NCBI GenBank assembly: GCA_023140095.1
Contig: JAGLMJ010000037.1
Location: 1 to 10,628 of the forward strand
Direction of reading: 5' to 3'
DNA: 10,628 bases
DNA from: Candidatus Omnitrophota bacterium
GTDB taxonomy: Bacteria; Omnitrophota; Koll11; Zapsychrales; Zapsychraceae
Shown: positions 1 to 5,462 of the stretch, one piece after another
How positions within the stretch are numbered: position 1 is the stretch's first letter
Layout: each line of letters starts with the position of its first letter
Made by a program: the position numbers and the translations under genes
The notes under the pieces: model-generated
Databases searched by the model: none
Told to the model about the DNA's origin: nothing
Seen by the model: only the letters and a program-made list of their open reading frames with translations

Positions 1-20
1 AAATTTTGATTAAGAACCAG

Positions 21-26
21 TATAAT
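21..26 (+). promoter_or_regulatory. possible -10 box for the leftmost gene cluster
   Basis: A perfect TATAAT hexamer lies 31 bases before the ATG of the first small ORF and about 10 bases before its ribosome binding site. The matching -35 region would fall at or beyond the left edge of the window, so the promoter cannot be confirmed. If real, transcription would start near position 33 and read through the small ORF, the pseudouridine synthase, the MazG-like gene and the lipoprotein. Confidence 0.3.
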
Positions 27-51
27 TGTTGTCAATAAGGAAAGTGATAAG

Positions 52-228
52 ATGGAAAATTCGATCAGTATCAACGTCTCGCCCTTGCAAGCGATGTTTG
101 CTTTAGCCTTTCAGATCTGGATTGTTGTTTTTCCCATTATCTTGATCCGTAAATTAAATTATTTGACTGACTTGATTGTCTCGCAGAGATCTTATGCGAA
201 CGAAACGGAAGATTCCGGGTCCGTCTAG
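52..228 (+). CDS. small single-pass membrane protein, unknown function
   Basis: A 58-residue ORF begins at ATG 52 after a purine-rich AAGGAAAG ribosome binding site around 37-44. Residues about 14-33 form one strongly hydrophobic segment (ALAFQIWIVVFPIILI) followed by a positively charged RKLNY, which suggests one membrane span with the C-terminus in the cytoplasm. The C-terminal tail is polar. The ORF overlaps the start of the next gene by about 35 bases in a different frame, which would allow translational coupling. I do not recognise a family. The good ribosome binding site and clear hydrophobic span argue for a real gene, but at this length the call is moderate. Confidence 0.5.
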   Translation: MENSISINVSPLQAMFALAFQIWIVVFPIILIRKLNYLTDLIVSQRSYANETEDSGSV

Positions 229-955
229 GTTGAAACCTTCGCACTTGAATAAAAGTTCCCGCAATTCCTTACCGTCGAGAGCACATGTTTCCAAACATCC
301 GGTCACGGTATTATATGAGGATGATCATTACATTGTTTTCGATAAACCGTCGGGTCTTTTAGTCATTCCGACGCCAAAGAATGAGCAAAGGACGCTGGTC
401 AATATTGTTAATCAACAATATTCACAGTGTGAACAAACTTGGAAACTGCATCCTTGCCATCGGATCGATAAGGAGACCTCGGGGGCCATTATTTTCGCTA
501 AGGGCAAACGTGCCCAGCGGCTCATGATGGACCTCTTTAAGGAGCGGGCGGTCACAAAAAAATATATCGCTTTTGTGCACGGGAAATTGTCTAAAGGGCG
601 CGGCGAATTTCGCAAGTCGATCAAAAAGACCTTTCAAAAGGGGATCGAACAAAAACAGGCAGGCGTTGCGGCCATTACACGCTATCAAGTCCTTGAGGTT
701 AAGAAGCAGTTCAGTATTGTTGAGGTCCAGCCGGTAACCGGACGGACCAATCAAATACGCATTCATTTTTCTCAGGCGGGGCATCCGCTTCTCGGGGATC
801 GGAAATTTTCATTTGCCCGGGATTACGCGTTAAAATTCCGGCGCACCGCGCTTCATGCGGCTTCGGTGGAGTGGATACATCCCGATCGTCATAAAAAAGT
901 AAGCGTTCAATCAAACTTGCCGAAGGATATGGCAGAGTTTATTTCTCAACATTAA
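194..955 (+). CDS. RluA-family RNA pseudouridine synthase
   Basis: The predicted product (253 residues) isomerises specific uridines in ribosomal or transfer RNA to pseudouridine in the cytoplasm. The catalytic motif HRIDKETSG is at residues 89-97, with the nucleophilic aspartate at D92. The downstream family motif RTNQIRIHFSQAGHPLLGD starts near residue 184. Residues 1-35 are a short basic tail and there is no room for an S4 RNA-binding domain, so it resembles the short RluA/RluC-like forms without S4; the exact target base cannot be told from sequence. I chose ATG 194 over the TTG at 176 because ATG is the stronger start codon and follows a weak AGAG. It overlaps the small membrane ORF upstream, and its TAA stop runs into the ribosome binding site of the MazG-like gene, so the genes are probably cotranscribed. 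Confidence 0.9.
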   Translation: MRTKRKIPGPSRLKPSHLNKSSRNSLPSRAHVSKHPVTVLYEDDHYIVFDKPSGLLVIPTPKNEQRTLVNIVNQQYSQCEQTWKLHPCHRIDKETSGAIIFAKGKRAQRLMMDLFKERAVTKKYIAFVHGKLSKGRGEFRKSIKKTFQKGIEQKQAGVAAITRYQVLEVKKQFSIVEVQPVTGRTNQIRIHFSQAGHPLLGDRKFSFARDYALKFRRTALHAASVEWIHPDRHKKVSVQSNLPKDMAEFISQH

Positions 956-966
956 AGGAGGCAACA

Positions 967-1281
967 TTGCAAGAAACTGAAGTTAAAGGAAGGTCGCTTA
1001 ATGAATTAGCCCAACTTTGTCACAGTATTGCCGTTGAAAAAGGGTTTTGGGATGAAGAGCGCAATATCGGGGAAGCGCTTATGTTGATCGTTACGGAACT
1101 GGCAGAAGCCATGGAGGCCTACCGGCATCAGGATGATGCCCATTTTAAAGAGGAACTGGCGGATACTTTTATCCGTTTATTAGACCTATGCGGCGGATTA
1201 AATATTGACATGGAAGAAGAGATCTATACAAAATCGATACACAATAAAAAAAGGCCTTATAAACACGGAAAGATCTGTTAG
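967..1281 (+). CDS. MazG-like nucleotide pyrophosphohydrolase
   Basis: This 104-residue protein has the all-alpha NTP pyrophosphohydrolase pattern: ELAEAMEA at 44-51 and EELAD at 62-66 supply the acidic residues (E44, E47, E62, E63, D66) that bind magnesium in the MazG superfamily. The C-terminal NKKRPYKHGK (93-102) is typical of the single-domain MazG-like proteins. Such enzymes hydrolyse nucleoside triphosphates or non-canonical nucleotides to the monophosphate and pyrophosphate; the substrate here is unknown. The start is TTG 967, chosen because a near-perfect AAAGGAGG (954-961) sits five bases upstream and no ATG fits the conserved N-terminus. The ribosome binding site overlaps the stop codon of the pseudouridine synthase gene, and the lipoprotein gene begins 10 bases after the stop, so it sits inside a compact operon. 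Confidence 0.85.
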   Translation: MQETEVKGRSLNELAQLCHSIAVEKGFWDEERNIGEALMLIVTELAEAMEAYRHQDDAHFKEELADTFIRLLDLCGGLNIDMEEEIYTKSIHNKKRPYKHGKIC

Positions 1282-1291
1282 AGGGACTATT

Positions 1292-1744
1292 ATGAAAAAG
1301 ATTTTATTGGTTCTTTTGCTTTTGAGTTTTGCCGGTTGCGTGAGTATCACCATTCCTAACTATATTCAAGACAAAAATCCCTACGAAAAGATTTTTTATG
1401 CGCCATTCGATGAAGTTCGAGACGCTATAGCAAAAACATTTGAAGCTTCCGGCTGGACGATCGAGAAAGAATCTGAGCCGGCTCTTTTTGAGCGGGAAAG
1501 GGACTTAGAAGGCGGCGATGAGCAAACATTGATCTTTACCGATGTTCGTCAAATTTCCTTTTTTGTCGGGTCGCGCTATATCAGGGTCAACGCGTATGTG
1601 CACGGGATGGCGAATAATGAAACGGAAGTCGAGATCCGTTATTTAACAGTGACGTCCATAATGTTCAAAGAATTTTATGGATATAAAAACGACCGGGCCG
1701 TTGAACATATTTTCAGTAAGATTGAAGAAAATTTGAATTTCTGA
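1292..1744 (+). CDS. small predicted lipoprotein, unknown function
   Basis: The 150-residue product starts with a classic lipoprotein signal: MKK, a run of leucines and valines, then FAGC with the lipidated cysteine at residue 16. Processing by signal peptidase II and membrane anchoring are therefore expected, which implies a periplasmic or outer-membrane location in a Gram-negative-type envelope. The remainder is a mixed alpha/beta domain of about 130 residues with no motif I can name. ATG 1292 is preferred over the in-frame ATG at 1205 because the latter lies inside the MazG-like gene and would bury the signal peptide, while GAGGGA at 1281-1286 is a suitable ribosome binding site. It is the last normal-composition gene before the AT-rich cassette array. 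Confidence 0.75.
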   Translation: MKKILLVLLLLSFAGCVSITIPNYIQDKNPYEKIFYAPFDEVRDAIAKTFEASGWTIEKESEPALFERERDLEGGDEQTLIFTDVRQISFFVGSRYIRVNAYVHGMANNETEVEIRYLTVTSIMFKEFYGYKNDRAVEHIFSKIEENLNF

Positions 1745-1852
1745 AAGCTTACAGAGATCCACGGGCATATGACCTGTCCCCCTCATTCTGATATTCAGGC
1801 GGCACATTATTAATCATTATTCATACACCGTTACACAATCTTTTATATTATA

Positions 1853-1880
1853 TTTACTCTTTACTTAGTGATGTTATAAA
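1853..1880 (+). promoter_or_regulatory. candidate promoter driving the cassette array (Pc-like)
   Basis: TTTACT (1853-1858) and TATAAA (1875-1880) are separated by 16 bases, and the -10 box is preceded by TG plus one base (1872-1873), an extended -10 arrangement. Transcription would start near 1887 and enter the first cassette at 1970. This is the best sigma-70-like match in the 1745-1968 gap. The gap is very AT-rich, so chance matches are likely. Confidence 0.35.
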
Positions 1881-1968
1881 TAAATTATTGAATACTCCAA
1901 AGAATAAATATTCGACGAGTATTGTTGTTAATGTGATGCTGTATAAATACATACTCGGTATATTAAAT

Positions 1969-1975
1969 GTTAGAT
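1969..1975 (+). other. left-boundary integron core site GTTAGAT, attI-like or orphan
   Basis: GTTAGAT fits the GTTRRRY recombination core and is the exact reverse complement of the left core (ATCTAAC, 2302-2308) of the first cassette's attC. No AAC trinucleotide exists on the + strand between 1745 and 1968, so there is no attC left arm here. A lone right core is what an attI site or a truncated junction would show. A GATGTTAT at 1870-1877 recalls the direct-repeat element of class 1 attI, but this short similarity may be chance. Confidence 0.55.
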
Positions 1976-1986
1976 GAGAAATAATT

Positions 1987-2307
1987 ATGAATTTAAAAAA
2001 TAAAAAAGCTATCAATATATATTTTATTGTCATAATAGCAATTTTTATTTTTATTTCGTTTGTGCATATATGGACAGCTTTAGAAATTGGGAAAATAGCT
2101 GGTTTAACGTTTAAACAAATTATTTCATTACATAAAATTGCTGAAATAGATCGAATATATAAAGGCTATGAAGTTTTAATCATACAGCGTTTAGGTGGCG
2201 GAGTATTATATTTTTTGCTTGGCATTTTTGTTGTAACCCAATTTTGTATAGGAAAAATCGTCGAACACAGGGAAACCAAAAAAATATTGAAAAATAAGAA
2301 CATCTAA
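1987..2307 (+). CDS. cassette 1: two-span membrane protein, unknown function
   Basis: The 106-residue product has two hydrophobic segments, residues about 10-32 (isoleucine/phenylalanine-rich) and 71-91 (GGGVLYFLLGIFVVTQFCIG), separated by a loop of about 38 residues with mixed charge. Lysine-rich segments at both ends suggest that both termini face the cytoplasm. No family motif is recognised. It starts 12 bases after the cassette boundary core, with only a weak GAGAA ribosome binding site, and its TAA stop lies inside the attC left core (ATCTAAC), the economical layout typical of integron cassettes. Base composition is AT-rich, unlike the housekeeping flanks. Confidence 0.65.
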   Translation: MNLKNKKAINIYFIVIIAIFIFISFVHIWTALEIGKIAGLTFKQIISLHKIAEIDRIYKGYEVLIIQRLGGGVLYFLLGIFVVTQFCIGKIVEHRETKKILKNKNI

Positions 2308-2373
2308 CAAGAGCAATCTAGCTGACTCTTCCCGCGCTTCGCTTGGTCGGGGCAGTTGATTTTCGTGTTATGT
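2302..2373 (+). other. attC site 1 (72 bp)
   Basis: The left core is ATCTAAC (2302-2308) and the right core GTTATGT (2367-2373). The left arm AACAAGAGCAATCTAGCTG can fold onto the right-arm segment before GTTATGT: AATC pairs with GATT, an unpaired T bulges on the left arm, and AGCTG pairs imperfectly with CAGTT. The centre is a CCCG/CGGG stem with a CGCTTCGC-like tip. The left-arm wording closely matches attC 4. Recombination would cut between G2367 and T2368. Confidence 0.8.
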
Positions 2374-2405
2374 GTAAAAAAAATGAATACAATTGAAGAA
2401 AATGC

Positions 2406-2433
2406 TTGAAATTGATATTAATTATGTTATATT
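2406..2433 (+). promoter_or_regulatory. internal cassette promoter upstream of the structured RNA
   Basis: TTGAAA (2406-2411) and TATATT (2428-2433) are 16 bases apart, and TG at 2425-2426 makes an extended -10 box. The predicted start site is at about 2440, directly before the first stem of the hairpin RNA. Most integron cassettes lack their own promoter, so this is a notable feature of cassette 2. Prediction is by consensus only. Confidence 0.55.
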
Positions 2434-2439
2434 TTTATT

Positions 2440-2504
2440 AACAGTGCCCAAGGCTACGTATTCTCATTCAGTTATAGCGAGAATGCCGACCCTTGGGCTT
2501 TTTT
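2440..2504 (+). ncRNA. predicted structured small RNA or leader RNA in cassette 2
   Basis: Starting right after the predicted promoter, the sequence folds into a two-tier hairpin. The outer stem is GCCCAAGG (2446-2453) with CCTTGGGC (2491-2498), all eight pairs Watson-Crick. A symmetric 4x4 internal loop (CTAC against CGAC) follows. The inner stem pairs 2458-2465 with 2479-2486 (eight pairs, one G-U), and the apical loop has 13 bases. Six T residues follow directly, so the RNA would end as a transcript of about 65 nucleotides by intrinsic termination. The ribosome binding site of the NYN-domain gene comes seven bases after the T tract, so the element is either a free-standing RNA or a leader controlling read-through. 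I do not recognise it as a known family. Confidence 0.6.
2446..2504 (+). terminator. intrinsic terminator formed by the cassette 2 hairpin
   Basis: The perfect 8-bp GC-containing outer stem (2446-2453 with 2491-2498) is followed immediately by TTTTTT (2499-2504), the signature of factor-independent termination. Its position between a promoter and the AGGAGG of the NYN gene means that downstream expression would depend on read-through or on another promoter. Confidence 0.65.
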
Positions 2505-2524
2505 ATTTTCAGGAGGTATATTAA

Positions 2525-3202
2525 ATGAAAAAGACAGCACTTTTAGTTGACGGTGCATTTTTTCTAAAAAGGTACAAAAGTATCAAAAAAATTACACAGT
2601 TAGATGCCAAAAAAACTGCAAACGATCTGTGGGAAATGTGTTTGAAACATTTAACGCAAGCCAAGGACGAAAATTATGATTTATATCGTATTTTTTATTA
2701 TGACTGCCTTCCATACAACAAAAAACAGCATAATCCTATCACTAATAAAGTTATAGATTTTTCAAAAACACCTCAATATAAGTTTCAGATTGATTTTTTT
2801 GAAGAACTTAAAAAAAAGAGAAAGGTAGCTGTACGTCTTGGAATATTGGAAGATAGAAAACGGTGGATAATTAAACCCCAAATCGTAAAAAATTTATTAG
2901 AAAATAACATAACAATAGATAAACTAAAGGAAGATGATGTTCTATTTGATTTCATACAGAAAAGAGTTGATATAAAAATTGGGCTTGATATAGCTTCAAT
3001 AGCTTTAAAAAAACAAGTCCAACAAATAATTTTGATATCAGGGGACAGTGATTTTGTACCTGCAGCCAAATTAGCAAGAAGAGAAGGAATTGATTTTATA
3101 TTAGATCCCATGTGGAATCCTATTAAACCGCATCTTTTTGAGCATATAGATGGATTGATCTCTAAAATTGAACGACCCCAAATTGCAAATAAGAACACAT
3201 AA
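2525..3202 (+). CDS. cassette 2: NYN (PIN-like) domain ribonuclease, LabA/DUF88 type
   Basis: The 225-residue protein has the NYN-domain order of acidic motifs. LLVDGAFF (6-13, D9) is the first strand and aspartate. KRVDIKIGLDIASIAL (146-161) carries D149 and D155. LISGDSDFVPAAKLARREG (170-188) carries D174 and D176, the diagnostic SGDSDF motif. NYN domains adopt the PIN nuclease fold and bind a metal ion with these acidic residues; characterised relatives act on RNA. A strong AGGAGG at 2511-2516 sets the start at ATG 2525, and the TAA stop lies inside the attC 2 left core. The gene directly follows a structured RNA with a terminator, a layout reminiscent of RNA-antitoxin/RNase-toxin pairs, although no repeat units are seen. 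The substrate and any toxicity are inference. Confidence 0.85.
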   Translation: MKKTALLVDGAFFLKRYKSIKKITQLDAKKTANDLWEMCLKHLTQAKDENYDLYRIFYYDCLPYNKKQHNPITNKVIDFSKTPQYKFQIDFFEELKKKRKVAVRLGILEDRKRWIIKPQIVKNLLENNITIDKLKEDDVLFDFIQKRVDIKIGLDIASIALKKQVQQIILISGDSDFVPAAKLARREGIDFILDPMWNPIKPHLFEHIDGLISKIERPQIANKNT

Positions 3203-3292
3203 CAAATCGCTCCAGCGGAATTCCGCATAACTCGGCTTGCAAACTTTGCTTGCATCCTTATTATACGGAATCCGCTGAGTTCGGCATTATGA
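3197..3292 (+). other. attC site 2 (96 bp, long hairpin)
   Basis: The left core is ACATAAC (3197-3203), the exact reverse complement of the GTTATGT that opens this cassette. The right core ATTATGA (3286-3292) has A in place of the consensus G. A long stem pairs CTCcAGCGGAaTTCCG on the left with CGGAATCCGCTGAG on the right. The lower-case C and A on the left arm have no partner; on the bottom strand they are G and T, the classical extrahelical bases read by IntI. The terminal loop of about 30 bases contains two CTTGCA copies (3236-3241, 3249-3254). Confidence 0.8.
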
Positions 3293-3303
3293 GAAAATAA
3301 AAA

Positions 3304-3975
3304 ATGGATAAAGAATTGATAAAAATTGTAAAAGAGGACCTAGAATTTTTAAAGACCAAATGGAATCAAGATATTGATGATGCCTCATTGAGACAAACAA
3401 GCCCAATTTTGAGATCATTGCTAATTGAAGGGAAATTGTTGCAATGTGCTCCGTATTTTAATATTAGTTTGAATGTTATGGCACCCCTTGTTTCAAAACA
3501 GTATGAATTAAATAATTTAGATACTATTGTTTTTTTTCAATCTGGCGGCGCCAAATATAAAGGCATGGAAATACAGATGCTTTGTCAAAGGAACGTTGCC
3601 CTATCGCTAGATGAAATAAAAAAAACTTATGAAGATCAGAAAGATATTATAGGTAAGAATTATCCCGAAAAACTGTCGAAGTTCCTTAAGCAAACAAGTT
3701 TCGTTATTAACTCTATTGCTATAAACAGGGAAGAAGTTATTAAATATGTAGCTAATAAATTGGGCGGGGTACATTATGATTCATCGCGGAAAGTCTCAAA
3801 TAATATTTCAAATGTAACTTTGGAAGACAAGTATTACCTAATGGATGATGTAAGGAAAAATCATATTACGGCAGATAAAAATTCAATTTACTATGAATTA
3901 TTAAGCATAGGTCAACGACTTATTAACAGCGGTGATGTGCTAGAATTGCTTAAAAGATGCAACCAAGTTATATAA
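3304..3975 (+). CDS. cassette 3: uncharacterised 223-residue protein
   Basis: I do not recognise a family with confidence. The protein looks soluble, with no signal peptide or membrane span. A striking segment is NREEVIKYVANKLGGVHYD (141-159), followed by SSRK; its Gly-Gly-x-His-x-Asp core looks like a conserved functional motif and is the best handle for a search. The C-terminal third is helical and charged. The start is ATG 3304, 17 bases after the cassette boundary, with a weak GAGAAAA upstream, so expression probably depends on read-through transcription. Composition is AT-rich like the other cassettes. Confidence 0.7.
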   Translation: MDKELIKIVKEDLEFLKTKWNQDIDDASLRQTSPILRSLLIEGKLLQCAPYFNISLNVMAPLVSKQYELNNLDTIVFFQSGGAKYKGMEIQMLCQRNVALSLDEIKKTYEDQKDIIGKNYPEKLSKFLKQTSFVINSIAINREEVIKYVANKLGGVHYDSSRKVSNNISNVTLEDKYYLMDDVRKNHITADKNSIYYELLSIGQRLINSGDVLELLKRCNQVI

Positions 3976-3981
3976 TTTGGC

Positions 3982-4041
3982 CTATAACACCGGACTGTTC
4001 CCACGCGTTGCGTGATACCAGTCGGTGAGTTCAAGTGATAG
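3982..4041 (+). other. attC site 3 (60 bp, asymmetric)
   Basis: The left core is CTATAAC (3982-3988) and the right core GTGATAG (4035-4041), complementary except at one base. The stem CACCGgACTG (left) with CAGTCGGTG (right) is perfect apart from one unpaired G, and CACGC with GCGTG forms the inner stem around a short loop. The left core touches the stem directly, while the right side has about eight additional unpaired bases (AGTTCAA region), so the unpaired central spacer is lopsided. The right core lacks the consensus GTT. Confidence 0.7.
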
Positions 4042-4062
4042 AACTAAAATAAGGAAACAAAA

Positions 4063-4593
4063 ATGATTGAAATAACTCAAGTTCTCAGAAATGTATATTT
4101 GGAACCTTTTAGTATTAGACCTGCTCATATTGAAGAAGTATTACATAATGCCGACATAAAGCAAAGTTTAGAATTTGGAGAACTGGAAATAAATCTGTAC
4201 ATGAGAACGAGTCACAACTCAACGCCTCCAACAACATTAATTGTTTTAGAAAGAATGTTAGAAAATGAGAAAACGGTTGTTGATTCGGCATATAAAATAT
4301 TTCTTAGCCCATTGGGTCTGAGTTTTGATACAAAACCCTTCGAAGTCTTAAAAATATTAGCTGAACGATTTGGTATAACTCTAAATGTTTTGGGCGCAGA
4401 AGGGAAATTTATTGGTAAAAAAACATTGACAATTCCTCCGGGCGTGGATTCCAATCAAATAATACAAATTAAAGAGAGTTGTTCTTTTGCGTCAAGCTTC
4501 TACTTTCGTAAAATAAAAGACTCTCTGGAAATAGCATTTGCTTTTGCGCTTAAAACTAGAGAATATAATCATTGGCTAAATAGTCAAAAATAA
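4063..4593 (+). CDS. cassette 4: uncharacterised 176-residue protein
   Basis: No family is recognised. The sequence is that of a soluble, mixed alpha/beta protein without signal peptide or membrane span. A central stretch, PFEVLKILAERFGITLNVLGAEGKFIGKK (about 92-120), has the look of a helix-strand-turn unit. No cysteine or metal-binding clusters are visible. The start is ATG 4063 with AAGGAAA (4051-4057) six bases upstream. The stop lies three bases before the attC 4 left core. Single-gene cassettes of unknown function like this are the norm in chromosomal arrays. Confidence 0.7.
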   Translation: MIEITQVLRNVYLEPFSIRPAHIEEVLHNADIKQSLEFGELEINLYMRTSHNSTPPTTLIVLERMLENEKTVVDSAYKIFLSPLGLSFDTKPFEVLKILAERFGITLNVLGAEGKFIGKKTLTIPPGVDSNQIIQIKESCSFASSFYFRKIKDSLEIAFAFALKTREYNHWLNSQK

Positions 4594-4595
4594 AC

Positions 4596-4649
4596 TCATA
4601 ACAAGACAATCCAGCGGACGCTAACGCGCCGCTGATTTTTGTGTTAGAG
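4596..4649 (+). other. attC site 4 (54 bp, near-canonical)
   Basis: The left core is TCATAAC (4596-4602) and the right core GTTAGAG (4643-4649). The left arm AATCcAGCGGaCGC pairs with GCGCCGCTGATT with exactly two unpaired bases, C and A on the top strand. These are G and T on the bottom strand, the canonical extrahelical pair. An unpaired central spacer (AAGAC opposite TTTGT) separates this stem from the cores. This is the textbook attC fold and the strongest single piece of evidence for an integron. Confidence 0.88.
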
Positions 4650-4661
4650 GAAAATAAAAAT

Positions 4662-5462
4662 ATGAAGAAATGGACTAAAGAAACAGCCATATCGCAACTG
4701 AAAGCATTTATTGATGAAATATCCTCTTTAAAGGGATTTAAACGCTTAAGTGCGGAACATACTCGTTGGCTAATGGGTACGTTAGGTTTTTTGAAAGAAA
4801 TATTTGGTCAATCGTCTGAATATTATGTAAGTATTAATTCTTTAACATGGCAACAGACAGGTACTATTATCTTTGGGGGGCCAGGAGATCCTGCTGGCGT
4901 AGGGAATCCAGCTGCTGCAATTGAGCGGCGACATCAACAAGCTTACTTAGACCAATTAGATACTGCTAAAGGTGTTTTGATGGCAGGTTTAGATAATCTT
5001 GAACGTTCAAAATTAGAAGATGTTTACCAAGAAAAAAATATGCGTTCGGAATCTAGTGCGCTCTTTAAAATTTTAAATATACTTGAAAAAAAATTGCGCA
5101 AAGTCATTAGAAATAAGCCGGAGGCAGAAAAGGAAATTCAAGAGGCAATTGAGAATCTTCTAATTGCCACTGATATAAGTTATGTTCGAGAAGGCGAGTC
5201 AATTGACTATTCTTCAAAAAAATATATACCTGATTTTACTATATCAAAACTTGATTTAATCATAGAAGTAAAGCTATGTGCTACTAAGCAAAAAGAAAAA
5301 GATTTAATCGCAGAGATAAACGATGACATTTTGGCATACCAAACAAAACATGGAAATATAATATTTGTAGTTTACGATTGCGGGTTTATTAGAGACATAG
5401 AAAAATTTAGTGCTATATTTGAAAAAAATGAAAATGTAATTGTGCGAGTTGTTAAACATTAA
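4662..5462 (+). CDS. cassette 5: protein with C-terminal PD-(D/E)XK nuclease-like domain
   Basis: The 266-residue product ends in a restriction-endonuclease-like core: IPDFTISKLDLIIEVKL places P190-D191, E202 and K204 in the D-x10-E-x-K spacing of the PD-(D/E)XK superfamily, followed by a helix (KDLIAEINDDILAYQ) and a hydrophobic strand (NIIFVVYDCG). The N-terminal half contains a Gly/Pro-rich stretch (about 65-80, FGGPGDPAGVGNPAAA) leading into a helix, and a charged helical linker (about 120-170), so a separate sensing or partner domain is plausible. ATG 4662 is preferred to the in-frame GTG 4641 because the GTG lies inside attC 4; GAGG at 4647-4650 can serve as ribosome binding site. The nuclease assignment rests on motif spacing; DNA as target and an anti-phage role are inference. 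Confidence 0.72.
   Translation: MKKWTKETAISQLKAFIDEISSLKGFKRLSAEHTRWLMGTLGFLKEIFGQSSEYYVSINSLTWQQTGTIIFGGPGDPAGVGNPAAAIERRHQQAYLDQLDTAKGVLMAGLDNLERSKLEDVYQEKNMRSESSALFKILNILEKKLRKVIRNKPEAEKEIQEAIENLLIATDISYVREGESIDYSSKKYIPDFTISKLDLIIEVKLCATKQKEKDLIAEINDDILAYQTKHGNIIFVVYDCGFIRDIEKFSAIFEKNENVIVRVVKH

Noticed and set aside
412..914. Several minus-strand ORFs inside the pseudouridine synthase gene
   Set aside because: They lie antisense to a gene with clear catalytic motifs, lack ribosome binding sites and resemble no family. The same holds for antisense ORFs within uvrB, coaX, groES, groEL and the cassettes.
1205..1291. N-terminal extension of the lipoprotein from an ATG inside the MazG-like gene
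   Set aside because: It would place 29 polar residues ahead of a textbook lipoprotein signal peptide; ATG 1292 has its own ribosome binding site.
1770..1783. GACCTGTCCCC-like string after the lipoprotein gene
   Set aside because: It recalls fragments often seen near REP-type repeats, but only one copy exists in the window and no palindrome surrounds it.
1891..1923. AATACTC/GAGTATT inverted repeat, 7 bp arms, with a nested GAATA/TATTC
   Set aside because: It is a weak AT-rich hairpin without a T tract or core sites; not distinct enough from background to be called an operator, terminator or attC.
2383..2409. Eight-codon mini-ORF upstream of the cassette 2 RNA
   Set aside because: Too short, no ribosome binding site, and its stop overlaps the predicted -35 box; expected by chance.
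4641..4661. GTG start for the cassette 5 protein
   Set aside because: The codon is within attC 4 and has no ribosome binding site; ATG 4662 follows a GAGG.
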